Origin: Paenibacillus apiarius
GTDB lineage: Bacteria > Bacillota > Bacilli > Paenibacillales > Paenibacillaceae
Direction of reading: 5' to 3'
Assembly: GCF_017052585.1 (NCBI RefSeq)
Contig: NZ_JAFFHZ010000002.1
Span: forward strand, 496,001-560,000
DNA length: 64,000 nt
Below the pieces are notes generated by a model. The model did no database searches and was not told where the DNA came from. It saw only the letters and a list, made by a program, of their open reading frames with translations. The translations under genes were made by a program, and so were the position numbers. Positions 8,830 through 17,023 of this stretch are shown piece after piece. Positions within the stretch are counted from its first letter, which is position 1. Each line of letters begins with the position of its first letter.

Positions 8830-9705
8830 TTACTGTGCGGCTTTCTGTTTCGCAAGCCAATCGGCGATATGCTCGATATCTTCGTCATTCAGACCTTGCG
8901 CCTTGGCGCTATCGACCATTGGCGGCATGTTGCCTTTACCGTTCTTGATGACGTCCAAGATCTCGTCTTTATTCATCGTATCTCCGATACCTAACAAGGA
9001 AGGACCCGAGGCTCCCTTCAAATCGTTCGCGTGGCATGCGAGACAAGTCGCTTTCTTCATGTTGGCGAAGGCAGGGTCGTCTTTGTCCACGATCGCAACC
9101 GATTTGTCCGGCTTCGGTTGACCGGTAGGTTTGCCAGCCAGATCCGCTTCGCGAGCTTTCTCTTCCCGTTCGATATGCTCCGGCTTAATATTCAGCTCTG
9201 CAAGTTCATGGTTGTAGCCATCCCATGCGACCTTGGTCAAATAGACGCAGGCGATCAAAGAGACGATCATCAGCGATGATGCGATCGGACGGCGGTAGAA
9301 ACGGCGCTCTTTGCCCGTATCCAAAAACGGAGCAAGCAGCAATCCCCCGAATGCTAGACCTGGAATGAGAACCGTACCGATGACGACATAGCTTCCCGAT
9401 GCGTATGGATACTTCAAAAATTGATACAGGAACAAGAAATACCAGTCCGGAATCGGTACGAATCCGGTATTGTTCGGATTCGCCGGATATCCGAGGGGTG
9501 GCGGCTCGGATATGGTCAGTACGAGGAACGCGACCAATGCGACGACGCCGACCATCCATTCTTTCAATAGAAAGTTCGGAATAAACGCTTCAGACTTGCC
9601 CGGATAGGACGTGTAGTCTTGCGGCGTAACATGTAAGTCTTTCTTTTTGATCCGAGAATCCCCGACATATACGACTTTTTCATCTTTTGACTTACCCTGT
9701 GCCAT
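8830..9705 (-). CDS. qcrC: Menaquinol:cytochrome c reductase cytochrome b/c subunit QcrC
   Basis: This 291-residue subunit of the bc-type complex III fuses a subunit-IV-like membrane part to a cytochrome c domain. Membrane helices lie at about residues 48-66, 100-122 and 140-158; the DWYFLFLYQ signature is at about residue 87. A covalent heme c site, CLACH, is at 221-225, and a methionine in GNMPPM near 260 is the likely sixth ligand. It passes electrons from the Rieske/cytochrome b core to downstream cytochromes on the outer face of the membrane. Third gene of qcrABC; GGAGG precedes the ATG. Confidence 0.96.
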   Translation of the reverse strand: MAQGKSKDEKVVYVGDSRIKKKDLHVTPQDYTSYPGKSEAFIPNFLLKEWMVGVVALVAFLVLTISEPPPLGYPANPNNTGFVPIPDWYFLFLYQFLKYPYASGSYVVIGTVLIPGLAFGGLLLAPFLDTGKERRFYRRPIASSLMIVSLIACVYLTKVAWDGYNHELAELNIKPEHIEREEKAREADLAGKPTGQPKPDKSVAIVDKDDPAFANMKKATCLACHANDLKGASGPSLLGIGDTMNKDEILDVIKNGKGNMPPMVDSAKAQGLNDEDIEHIADWLAKQKAAQ

Positions 9706-9721
9706 CTCGATTCCTCCTCTC

Positions 9722-10393
9722 TTATAGCGGTCCCGAAATGCCTTGGCGGCGAATCATAAAGAAGTGAGCGCCCAGCAAGGCCAACAGAGCCCCCGGCAAG
9801 AAGAAGACGTGAATCGCAAAGAAACGAGTCAACGTTTGAGCGCCGACAACCGTACCGCCCTGCATCAGTTCTTTCAAGTACGGCCCGATGTAAGGAACGG
9901 TATCCGCAATCTCCATACCGACTTTCGTGGCAAAGTATGCTTTGTTGTCCCAAGGCAGCAAGTACCCTGTGAACCCAAGACCTAGCATTACAAAGAAAAT
10001 CAGCATGCCCACAACCCAGTTCATTTCGCGGGGAGCCTTATATGAACCGGTGAAAAATACACGTAGCGTATGTAAGAGCATCATAACGATAACTAAACTG
10101 GCTCCCCAATGGTGCATGCCGCGAACAATCTGGCCGAAGGCCACTTTCGTCTGCAAATATTCAACGCTGTAATACGCATTCACGATGTCCGGCACATAAT
10201 ACATCGTCAAGAACATCCCGGACAATATCTGAATGACCGTAATAAAGAACGTCAAACCGCCGAAACAGTACACGAATGCGGAAAAATGATGCGCAGGGTT
10301 TACGTGCTCCGGCACTTCATGATCCGCCACGTCGCGCCACATCGGCGTGATATCCAGACGTTCGTCAATCCAGTGGTACACTCCTTTAAACAT
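9722..10393 (-). CDS. qcrB: Cytochrome b6-type subunit QcrB
   Basis: This 223-residue four-helix cytochrome b oxidises menaquinol and carries two b hemes. The ligand pairs are visible as H94/H108 (RGMHHW, LLHTLR) and H195/H210 (AIHVFFLP, LGAHFF). The second pair is separated by 14 residues, the spacing typical of b6 rather than mitochondrial cytochrome b. The LLPWDNKAYFATKV loop is the quinol-site region. An AAGGAGG site precedes the ATG. It lies between qcrA and qcrC with short gaps, as expected for co-assembly. Confidence 0.97.
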   Translation of the reverse strand: MFKGVYHWIDERLDITPMWRDVADHEVPEHVNPAHHFSAFVYCFGGLTFFITVIQILSGMFLTMYYVPDIVNAYYSVEYLQTKVAFGQIVRGMHHWGASLVIVMMLLHTLRVFFTGSYKAPREMNWVVGMLIFFVMLGLGFTGYLLPWDNKAYFATKVGMEIADTVPYIGPYLKELMQGGTVVGAQTLTRFFAIHVFFLPGALLALLGAHFFMIRRQGISGPL

Positions 10394-10412
10394 CTGTTAT
10401 TACGCCTCCTTG

Positions 10413-10949
10413 TTACTGCACATGTTGGTTCGGTATGATGTCACCTAAGTATACAAAGCCGTTCTCCACTTTGACCTTGTATTCGTCGAGCGGTGCGCGA
10501 GCAACAGCGAGTTGTTTGCCTTCTCTCGTATAGTGCGCGCCGTGGCACGGGCAGAAGTACTGGTCCTTCAACTTCGGATTGTTGTTCCAGTCAACCGTAC
10601 ACCCCAAATGCTTGCATACCGGAGATAGCGCAAAAATGTTGCCTTGCTGATCTTTGCTGATCCAGGCGATAAGCGTCGGCTTGCTCTCATACCAGCCGTC
10701 AATCTGAGTAATTTCGAAAGTGAATTCTTGCGGGTCATTCGTAATTTTGTTCGCTTCCACTACTTTGATGTATTTGCCTTCTGTCTTTTTCTGTAGAAGT
10801 GGATCGACGGCAAACCGAACCATCGGAATCGCAGGACCGACAAACATGAAGGCGCTTGCGCCACCCAATGTGTAAGTAAGAAATTGTCGACGCGACATTT
10901 CTTTGCCCGGCTTTTGAGGTGATTGCTCGTTATCGTGCGGTTTACTCAT
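10413..10949 (-). CDS. qcrA: Rieske iron-sulfur subunit QcrA
   Basis: This 178-residue Rieske protein has an N-terminal twin-arginine-like segment (SRRQFLTYTLGGASAFMF), suggesting Tat export with a retained anchor. The C-terminal cluster-binding domain carries CKHLGC and CPCHGAHY, giving the two Cys and two His ligands of the [2Fe-2S] centre. It accepts the first electron from menaquinol bound to QcrB. First gene of the operon, 79 bp downstream of a near-consensus promoter. Confidence 0.97.
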   Translation of the reverse strand: MSKPHDNEQSPQKPGKEMSRRQFLTYTLGGASAFMFVGPAIPMVRFAVDPLLQKKTEGKYIKVVEANKITNDPQEFTFEITQIDGWYESKPTLIAWISKDQQGNIFALSPVCKHLGCTVDWNNNPKLKDQYFCPCHGAHYTREGKQLAVARAPLDEYKVKVENGFVYLGDIIPNQHVQ

Positions 10950-11027
10950 CTACTGTCTTACCCCCTTTACCCAACCGTTCTGGCAAGTTGCTATGACGAT
11001 AATCACATTCTTAACTAGGACATCACT

Positions 11028-11056
11028 ATAATATCCCAGCACCATGAAAGCGTCAA
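11028..11056 (-). promoter_or_regulatory. Sigma-A promoter of qcrABC
   Basis: On the minus strand TTGACG (-35) is followed by exactly 17 bp and TATTAT (-10). The predicted start is about 70 bases ahead of qcrA. Confidence 0.8.
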
Positions 11057-11122
11057 GAATTTACCAATAGAATTGCCTAGACATACCAATTCACGCCATG
11101 AATTGTTTATATTTTGTCACAT

Positions 11123-11572
11123 TTACTCATCAGTTTGTGATTGCAACCACATCTTTTGTATGCGTTTATTCATTTCTTCTTTAATTAAAGTTAATTCCTT
11201 CCATGGAAATGCAAGTGGAGAAAACACTTCATCCGCTGCCTTGAGCATGTCCTTCGTTATATGCATGTCTGCCGAAATAATGACAATATGCGCAAATCCG
11301 CGCTCGCGCAGCCGGGAGCACACACCGTTAATCAATGATATATCTTGCTGCTGCGGCTGCTTGTCCATGACAAAATGATAGGCGGGGTAGGTCACGACCC
11401 GGCCGCGAAACGGAATCTCCACTCCGTCCAGCCAGTCCCGCAATTTCTCGAGGCGGTCGGCCGATTCTACGGGCGACTCCTCTCCCGTAAGCCCGGTAAT
11501 CGGCAATACGCATGTGTCGAGATAGGGCTCCCATTCCTTCCACTGCTCCAATGTCAATTCGCTAAACTTCAT
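11123..11572 (-). CDS. ypiF: DUF2487 family protein YpiF
   Basis: This is a 149-residue soluble protein starting MKFSELTLEQWKEWEPYLDTC. It resembles the DUF2487 family that B. subtilis encodes as ypiF directly upstream of qcrA, the same place as here. A GGGGGAGA site precedes the ATG at 11572; the longer open frame has no ribosome site. The C-terminus is a charged helix (LTLIKEEMNKRIQKMW). The role is unknown; the constant linkage to qcr suggests, but does not prove, a part in complex III biogenesis. Confidence 0.8.
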   Translation of the reverse strand: MKFSELTLEQWKEWEPYLDTCVLPITGLTGEESPVESADRLEKLRDWLDGVEIPFRGRVVTYPAYHFVMDKQPQQQDISLINGVCSRLRERGFAHIVIISADMHITKDMLKAADEVFSPLAFPWKELTLIKEEMNKRIQKMWLQSQTDE

Positions 11573-11623
11573 GCTGTCTCCCCCGTTTTCCTGTATCTTC
11601 CTCTCCATTATACAATGTTATAC

Positions 11624-11658
11624 AAAAAAATGAAGAATCGCCGTAAGCGTTTCTTCAT
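11624..11658 (-). terminator. Terminator after the IDEAL-domain gene
   Basis: ATGAAGAA and TTCTTCAT form an 8-bp stem with an inner CGC/GCG pair and a run of T on the minus strand. It ends the gamma-carbonic-anhydrase-like and IDEAL-domain genes. Confidence 0.75.
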
Positions 11659-11665
11659 CGGGGTA

Positions 11666-11845
11666 TTACCTCAACGTCTTCAATTCATCAGTCAGCGTCC
11701 GGAACGTCGTTTCGTCTCCAGAAGCCAGCGCTTTGTCAATTTCCTCATATATGCGTTCCGTACGGTATTTACGAATCGCATCGTCCCAGATCATTTCAGC
11801 GGTCAAGCTGAGCATTGCTTCATACGTTACTTTCATTTTATCCAT
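11666..11845 (-). CDS. Small IDEAL-domain protein
   Basis: This 59-residue protein reads MDKMKVTYEAMLSLTAEMIWDD and continues to a C-terminal segment with IDKALASGDETTFRTLTDEL, the pattern of the IDEAL domain. In B. subtilis this domain forms the C-terminal part of YpiB, encoded in the same neighbourhood; here it is a free-standing protein. GGAGG lies nine bases ahead of the ATG at 11845. The function is unknown; IDEAL domains are thought to mediate protein interaction. Confidence 0.7.
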   Translation of the reverse strand: MDKMKVTYEAMLSLTAEMIWDDAIRKYRTERIYEEIDKALASGDETTFRTLTDELKTLR

Positions 11846-11871
11846 AGGATTCAACCTCCAAACCTGCACGA

Positions 11872-12381
11872 TTAAGAGATCCTATATTCCTTTCCTTTCA
11901 CCACATAGCTTTCCGTTGTTCTCTTCATTCGTTGCAAATCTTCTTCTGTCAGCTCGCGTATGACTCTAGCTGGTGAACCGAGAGAAAGAGTATAGGCCGG
12001 TATCTTCTTATTTTCAGTGACGACAGAACCTGCTCCTACTAAAGCATATTCACCGATCTCGGCACCGTTCAATACAATCGCCCCCATACCGATCAATGTA
12101 CCATTGCCTATCGTACAGCCATGAATAATTGCCCCATGCCCGACGGAGACCTCGTCCTGAACGATTAAAGGTTGATCCGTATTGACGTGACCGATGACGC
12201 CGTCTTGTAAGTTGACGCGATTTCCGATTACGATCGGAGCCATATCCCCGCGCAGCACGGCATTGTACCACACGGTCGATTCCGTCCCAATCGACACGTC
12301 GCCGATAATTTTAGCACCCTCTGCCACGAAGACTGTCGGGTCGATTGTTGGCATGATGCTCTTATAAGGTATGTACACCAT
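11872..12381 (-). CDS. Gamma-carbonic-anhydrase-like hexapeptide-repeat protein
   Basis: This 169-residue left-handed beta-helix protein has repeated hexapeptides such as VFVAEGAKIIGDVSIG, NRVNLQDGVIGHVNTD and VSVGHGAIIHGCTIGNG. Three metal-ligand histidine candidates occur in the order expected for gamma carbonic anhydrases (H in IGHVN, VGHGAIIH). The family forms trimers with zinc or cobalt at subunit interfaces; B. subtilis YtoA is the nearest named relative I recognise. Whether it hydrates carbon dioxide is not shown by sequence. The gene has a GGAGGGG site and sits 26 bp ahead of the IDEAL-domain gene, with which it shares a terminator. Confidence 0.85.
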   Translation of the reverse strand: MVYIPYKSIMPTIDPTVFVAEGAKIIGDVSIGTESTVWYNAVLRGDMAPIVIGNRVNLQDGVIGHVNTDQPLIVQDEVSVGHGAIIHGCTIGNGTLIGMGAIVLNGAEIGEYALVGAGSVVTENKKIPAYTLSLGSPARVIRELTEEDLQRMKRTTESYVVKGKEYRIS

Positions 12382-12473
12382 TATCCCCTCCGAAGTGACC
12401 TTATTTCCGTTTTAGAAACGGGTGATTGCTATTGCTCCCCTTTTCCGAACGGTAAAATTTTGGTCTCATCGTA

Positions 12474-13628
12474 TCAACGGGCACGTGGCTTGTCAACGCT
12501 CAGCTGAATTTTATCCTCATGTGCAATATACACGCCTTCAATAATGTGCTGGCCTTTCTTCGTTATTTGCACCACTTGTCCGTCTGTGGCGTCTTCACCT
12601 AGCCGAATCAACCCCAAATGCAGCATCATCATGATGATTCGTTGCCTGAAGATTGACGCTGGCGTATCGTAGTAAAAAGGCCTGACATACGGCAGCAATG
12701 TGGCTTCCAAAGATTCGAGCGTAGTCCATCGCATCGCGCATAGCTGAATCCAATGCACAAGCGACAATAAATTAGGTATCGCATTTTTGTATAGCTTGAG
12801 CCAAAACCGATACAATGACGCGGACGGCTCTGTGCCCGCTTGCGCCAATCGCTCTTCACCCGACTGCGAACAACGCAGCCGTCCATCCCATTCCTCAATC
12901 CAGCCTTGAAAGAAGGCATAGTCATAAATTAACGACAGCCGATTCGGATAATCATGAAACCTCCGGCCGTAGCCGAATCTCCATTCTCCTTTGGACACGG
13001 TCGCCTCGTGAATGGCGAAGGTCTCAAGAAGCTTCTGCTGCGTCTTTTTATACATGACGCCTTCGGCATTCAACTGAATGTTCTCATTGCGGACGAACGT
13101 AAGCAATTGCCCGATGTCATCACCCATTCGCCCATCCTCGTCCCGGTAGGCTTGAGGCTCGGCAGTGACGGTCAATCTCGTCGCAAATGATTGCTGCAGC
13201 ACGTCCTTGAATCTTCGCTTCAAGTCAGTAGGCACCTGAAACAGATACTTGGTTTGCTGGCTGCATCCGTTGAACAACCAACCGCTGTGCTTGAATTTAG
13301 AGATCGTATCGCGCGGGTGCGTCTCCTTCTGCAGAAGAGGGGCTTCTTCATTCCTCTCCGAACCAAATTTGGTTTGCTGCACGCGCGCAATGAGTTCCTC
13401 CAAGCTGAAAGAAGAACGGTTATCGAACAAAATCGAATTGAGAAAGCGCAGCTCCTCGAGCGTCATCTCCATGACATGCCGCTCGAACACATCCTTCCTC
13501 CCTATGACGGTCAGAATGGATTGGATGAGCTCATGCTTCGAATTTTCATTGCAGTCGCAGCCGTAACGCTTAGCGATCCGAGTTAACTGAGTAATGTCCG
13601 CGTAACTGAGCATATCCGCCAGATTCAT
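12474..13628 (-). CDS. Unrecognised 384-residue protein
   Basis: I do not recognise a family with confidence. The protein starts MNLADMLSYADITQLTRIAKRYGC and is predicted mostly helical, with segments resembling small DNA-binding or helicase-associated modules: an N-terminal helical block (residues 1-90, LIQSILTVIGRKDVFER, LEELRFLNSILFDN), a charged middle, and a C-terminal winged-helix-like block near 300-370 (IIMMMLHLGLIRLG, VQITKKGQHIIEG). There is no signal peptide or membrane helix. GGAGGAATTGC precedes the ATG. It is monocistronic by spacing, with 92 bases to the next gene. A role in nucleic-acid binding is only a guess from the fold impression. Confidence 0.55.
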   Translation of the reverse strand: MNLADMLSYADITQLTRIAKRYGCDCNENSKHELIQSILTVIGRKDVFERHVMEMTLEELRFLNSILFDNRSSFSLEELIARVQQTKFGSERNEEAPLLQKETHPRDTISKFKHSGWLFNGCSQQTKYLFQVPTDLKRRFKDVLQQSFATRLTVTAEPQAYRDEDGRMGDDIGQLLTFVRNENIQLNAEGVMYKKTQQKLLETFAIHEATVSKGEWRFGYGRRFHDYPNRLSLIYDYAFFQGWIEEWDGRLRCSQSGEERLAQAGTEPSASLYRFWLKLYKNAIPNLLSLVHWIQLCAMRWTTLESLEATLLPYVRPFYYDTPASIFRQRIIMMMLHLGLIRLGEDATDGQVVQITKKGQHIIEGVYIAHEDKIQLSVDKPRAR

Positions 13629-13722
13629 GCAATTCCTCCGTTCCCATCAGACTTTGCGCTTAGCCGTATCCTCGATGTACATTAACCATTATTGGAAAAA
13701 GTTCAGCATTTATTCAATTTTT

Positions 13723-13760
13723 GAAAATAAAATAAACCCGGCTCGTCATGAGCCAGGCTT
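13723..13760 (-). terminator. Terminator after the glucoamylase-like remnant
   Basis: A CC-GGCTC / GAGCC-GG stem with a five-base loop is followed on the minus strand by a T-rich tract (TTTATTTTATTTT). Its survival shows that a full transcription unit once ended here. Confidence 0.75.
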
Positions 13761-13810
13761 AGCATACCGAGAAACCGACATCAAGTGAAAGAAAAACAAG
13801 TGTGGTGGAG

Positions 13811-14552
13811 CTAACCGCTTCCGTCCATAAGCCCGACTCGTTTCAGACCTGTCTGCACATACTTATTTTTGTTCATCAAATTCAATACCAAGCCTGTGCG
13901 ATAATTCTCGATCATCAATAAAACGATTCCTTTGTCTATCCCGATGACATCCTCATCGAACCATCCTTCCAGCAGGATCCCGGTACCAGCCCCAATTGAC
14001 CTTGTCATACAGCTGTTCAGCCATGACTTTGATGTCCCCGCCGAAATATTCTCCAGCGGCAAGCGCTCCGCTAACCGTGATGGCAGTATCGATAATGGAC
14101 AGTTCAACATTCCCGTAACGTTTGGCCGTATTCATATCGAGAAAGTGATAGAAGAAGCCCTCAATCCGATCGGCTTCATGCAGCAAGGTGTCCAGCGTGC
14201 CTTTGACTCTTTCTTTCCCTTCTTCTTTCGTAATCCAGCCTCTCTCCACCCCGATGGCAATTGCGCTCAGACCGAAGCCTACCGAAGCGACACTGCTCAT
14301 CTTGTCATCGCTCGGCGCCCGATCGCGAATAAGTCCATAGCCCGGGCTGTCTGGATCCGTATTCGCCATTTCCCAGAAAAAATCGAATGATTTGCGGCTT
14401 TCATAATCCAACAGCTCTTCATCGGCCATCTGCGCAAATTTCGCCTCTGCAGCAAATCCAACAGGCGGCAAGACTGATGTTAGCACCACCGCAGCGAGCA
14501 CAAATAAGATGAATGCCGTCTTCTTCGACTTCCTGCTTATCCAATGAACCAT
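13811..14552 (-). pseudogene. Glucoamylase-family protein gene with large internal deletion
   Basis: The first part (14552 down to about 13966) encodes a signal peptide (SKKTAFILFVLAAVVLTSVL) and about 195 residues typical of the glycoamylase-like family: EELLDYESRKSFDFFWEMAN, YGLIRDRAP and VGFGLSAIAIGVERGWI. It then stops at 13953. In another frame from about 13972 to 13811 the typical C-terminal end of the same family follows: EGWFDEDVIGIDKG, LMIENYRTGLV, KRVGLMDG. The roughly 200 residues normally between, and the frame, are lost, so a deletion of non-multiple-of-three length is the simplest explanation. Intact members act extracellularly on glucans. The start at 14552 has GAGGTGA upstream. 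The terminator remains. Confidence 0.8.
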
Positions 14553-14749
14553 CTTTTTCACCTCAAGCTCTCCCTTCGAACATTTTTTTCTCTGCTCGCG
14601 GATTTCACCTGGGAGGATACCTGTCTCTGCAATTGTCGATATGAATTCCGCCCTGCAGTGTTGCTTCATCCTATTCACTTCTGTCCGCACAAGTCATTCC
14701 CAGCAACATGGACTGCGCTTCCAGCCGAGAGAAACCGCTTTCAATAATA

Positions 14750-14795
14750 TGCAAAATAAAAAGCAGCCCGCATTACAATAGTAATAACGAACTGC
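14750..14795 (-). terminator. Probable terminator after the histidine phosphatase gene
   Basis: GCAG..CG.ATTAC pairs with GTAAT..CG..CTGC around a four-base loop with symmetrical internal mismatches. The minus strand then reads TTTTTATTTTG. The stem is imperfect, so confidence is moderate. Confidence 0.5.
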
Positions 14796-14801
14796 CTGAG
14801 G

Positions 14802-15416
14802 CTAGAGCTTCCGTTGCAAAGTAAATGCGTCCGACAACTGCATATGCTTCGTGCAGTTATACAGCAGCGGATGCCATCCTTCCCCCGTACGCTCAAGTAT
14901 GGAATAAGATAAATTAGCGATATGTCCTTGCAGCGCATCTCCGAATATCGCCATAAAGAGTTGAGCCAACCAACTGCCGTGGGTTACGAGCAAAATGTTC
15001 TTGCCTTCATGCCGCTTCGCAATCGTTTCAAGCGTTTGTACAGCACGCATTCTCAGCGGCTCGTCATGTTCCTGGCCAAGTTCCATGTGACGCCAGTCCG
15101 CTCCCCAGCGGCTTTCCCGTTCTTCAGGCGTCGTCCCTTCGACCTGCCCGTAAGCCCGTTCCCGCAAGCCTGCCTCAGGCATGAGCAACGGGATATGTAG
15201 TGCGTCAGCAATAATGCGAGCCGTCTCCTCCGCTCGCCCGAGACCGCTTGAGATGATGGCGTCAAACGCATACGTCTCCGCCACCAATCGTTCCGACAGC
15301 AGCCTCGCTTGCTCGCGCCCTGTTGCATTGAGCGGAATATCCGTTTGACCTTGTATTTTCCCTTGCGCATTCCAATCGGTTAATCCGTGGCGCACTAGTC
15401 CGATAATCTGACTCAT
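14802..15416 (-). CDS. Histidine phosphatase (phosphoglycerate mutase-like)
   Basis: This 204-residue protein of the histidine phosphatase superfamily has the catalytic RHG motif near residue 9 (IIGLVRHGLTDWNAQGKIQG) and a second histidine in LLVTHGSWLAQLF. ISSGLGRAEETARII carries the phosphate-pocket arginine, and ERAYGQVEGTTPEER contains the acid/base glutamate. Relatives include CobC-type phosphatases and broad-specificity phosphatases; the substrate cannot be read from the sequence. The start at 15416 follows GAGGAGA. It lies just downstream of the anti-sigma gene on the same strand and may be cotranscribed. Confidence 0.88.
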   Translation of the reverse strand: MSQIIGLVRHGLTDWNAQGKIQGQTDIPLNATGREQARLLSERLVAETYAFDAIISSGLGRAEETARIIADALHIPLLMPEAGLRERAYGQVEGTTPEERESRWGADWRHMELGQEHDEPLRMRAVQTLETIAKRHEGKNILLVTHGSWLAQLFMAIFGDALQGHIANLSYSILERTGEGWHPLLYNCTKHMQLSDAFTLQRKL

Positions 15417-15442
15417 ATCTTCTCCTCTAATTCCGTTCTGCG

Positions 15443-16036
15443 TTACTTGCGCACACGCGTCAACCAATTCAACAATAATAGCGCAAACGTGACCCCAAAC
15501 AAAGACAACGCAATCCAGTAGTTAGGTATCGTAGGCACGACATGCAATATCATTGGGTCGCTGACACTGGCGACAGGCAAGTCAATGCTCATGGTCGACC
15601 AGGAAGATTGCTCGCTGCCGGCAAGCACCGTCGGAATCAATCCGCTCACTTCCTCCATATTCGACTGTCCGTTACGAATCAATAGAACAACGAGCGCGCA
15701 TAGGAAAATGGCCATACAAAATGCAATTATCCCTGCCAGCACATTACGCGAACGCAGGGATAAAATTTGCGAGCGGCGATGAACTGGCATTAGCCAATCC
15801 TGCTCCTTATAGATGCGGTCCATTACGCTGCTCATCTGGAATCCAGCCGCGGGATTAGCCGAGTATTCTATATCCGCCTCTTCTTCCACCCAATGTTCGC
15901 TTGCAGCCCACACTGCAAATTGTTCCGCACATGCCTCGCATTCGCTCAAATGCTTGTCGATAGCTTGACGTTGCGGATCGTCAGCAGGCATATCGGAATA
16001 TTCCGATAACCACTCGAGCGCTTCCGCACATTTCAT
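15443..16036 (-). CDS. Zinc-finger anti-sigma factor
   Basis: This 197-residue membrane protein has an N-terminal zinc-binding anti-sigma domain with ligands C3, H29, C33 and C36 (HLSECEACAEQF). Membrane helices lie at about 99-120 and 174-192. It begins two bases after the ECF sigma gene ends, the usual arrangement for a sigma/anti-sigma pair. The anti-sigma domain should hold the sigma factor at the membrane until a signal releases it. The segment between helices would be extracytoplasmic and could sense that signal; the signal is unknown. Confidence 0.88.
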   Translation of the reverse strand: MKCAEALEWLSEYSDMPADDPQRQAIDKHLSECEACAEQFAVWAASEHWVEEEADIEYSANPAAGFQMSSVMDRIYKEQDWLMPVHRRSQILSLRSRNVLAGIIAFCMAIFLCALVVLLIRNGQSNMEEVSGLIPTVLAGSEQSSWSTMSIDLPVASVSDPMILHVVPTIPNYWIALSLFGVTFALLLLNWLTRVRK

Positions 16037-16038
16037 TT

Positions 16039-16647
16039 TTAGTTCATCCCTTCAACACCCGGCTCTGCTATGTAAGCTTCCAGCTGAGTCTTTACACTGG
16101 CTCGAGCACGGAATAGCAACGATTTAACTGAACTTACCGTCTGCCCCAGCACTTGGGCAATTTCCTGATAGTCCAGTTGGTCGTACTCACGAAGAATGAG
16201 GGCAGAACGTTGTTTCTCCGGCAAGCGGTTAATCGCTTCGCGAACCAAGGTTACCTTCTCATTGCGAAGCAGCGCATATTCCGGCGCCACCTCCCTCGGT
16301 GCTTCCGGAACGATGCTATGGTCTTCATCCAATGATACTTGAATGCTTCGCTGCTTACGGAGCTCGCTTAGCACCGTATTGCGCGCAATCGTATATAACC
16401 AAGTCGAAAAGGATGCATCCGCCTCACGGAACGTATGCAGACTTCGATACGCTTTATAAAACGTCTCAGCACATAAATCTTCAGCGAGCAATTCCAACTG
16501 AGAACTTTTCAACATATGAAAAATAAATGATAGCAATTTGCGCTGATAACGATTCATCAATTCCGCGAATTGTTCGACATCTCCGTCTTTAATGTCGCGG
16601 ATGATTTGGGAATCGGTCATGGACTCAAGTTCCTCCTTGCTTTCCAT
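16039..16647 (-). CDS. ECF-type RNA polymerase sigma factor
   Basis: This 202-residue sigma-70 family protein has region 2 (FAELMNRYQRKLLSFIFHML, ETFYKAYRSLHTFREADASFSTWLYTIARN) and region 4 with a helix-turn-helix (LPEKQRSALILREYDQLDYQEIAQVLGQTVSSVKSLLFRAR). There is no region 1 or 3, as expected for ECF factors. The cognate anti-sigma gene follows immediately. A GGGAAGG site precedes the ATG. Upstream lies a long inverted repeat that may be its control site. The regulon is unknown. Confidence 0.93.
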   Translation of the reverse strand: MESKEELESMTDSQIIRDIKDGDVEQFAELMNRYQRKLLSFIFHMLKSSQLELLAEDLCAETFYKAYRSLHTFREADASFSTWLYTIARNTVLSELRKQRSIQVSLDEDHSIVPEAPREVAPEYALLRNEKVTLVREAINRLPEKQRSALILREYDQLDYQEIAQVLGQTVSSVKSLLFRARASVKTQLEAYIAEPGVEGMN

Positions 16648-16760
16648 ATCCTTCCCGATGCGCTACTGAAATGTTATACTCTTGAAGTCTTAAAAAGTTG
16701 CGGATCGGAGTTCAATAATCGGAGTCATACGGTGACCCCCCGTGCACCTTACTATGGGTA

Positions 16761-16787
16761 TGTAATATGTATTGCAAACATGTTACA
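16761..16787. promoter_or_regulatory. Operator-like inverted repeat upstream of the ECF sigma gene
   Basis: TGTAATATGT and ACATGTTACA are inverted copies (9 of 10 paired) separated by seven bases. The centre is about 127 bp ahead of the sigma start codon. The symmetry and length are those of a dimeric repressor or activator site; the binding protein is unknown. Confidence 0.5.
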
Positions 16788-16866
16788 CAACCTTATCAGA
16801 TATAGTCGTATTTTATCACAATAAAGTCGAAATATGATTAAAATTTTTTAAGAAAAGCAAATTAAC

Positions 16867-16896
16867 AAAAAAAAGACCACTCCCTGAGGGAGTGGT
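16867..16896 (-). terminator. Terminator of the trp-hisC-tyrA operon
   Basis: ACCACTCCC and GGGAGTGGT form a perfect 9-bp stem with a TGA loop, followed on the minus strand by CTTTTTTTT. It lies about 128 bp past the tyrA stop. Confidence 0.9.
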
Positions 16897-17023
16897 TGCA
16901 CATTGTGCAATTCTATTGGATAGGAGTGGAGAGAAACCATACTGTAATGCTATTATATTGTATCCGTTTTCATTAAGTCAATAGGTTTCGTAAAAAATTT
17001 TCTTCATTTCACAAATTTTTCCG

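Larger units (their letters stand above)
16648..17023. other. Intergenic region between tyrA and the ECF sigma gene
   Basis: This 376-bp stretch has no convincing gene. It contains the tyrA terminator (16867-16896), an AT-rich block and, ahead of the sigma gene, an inverted repeat (16761-16787). In B. subtilis the EPSP synthase gene aroE follows tyrA here; nothing resembling it is present. Confidence 0.7.
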
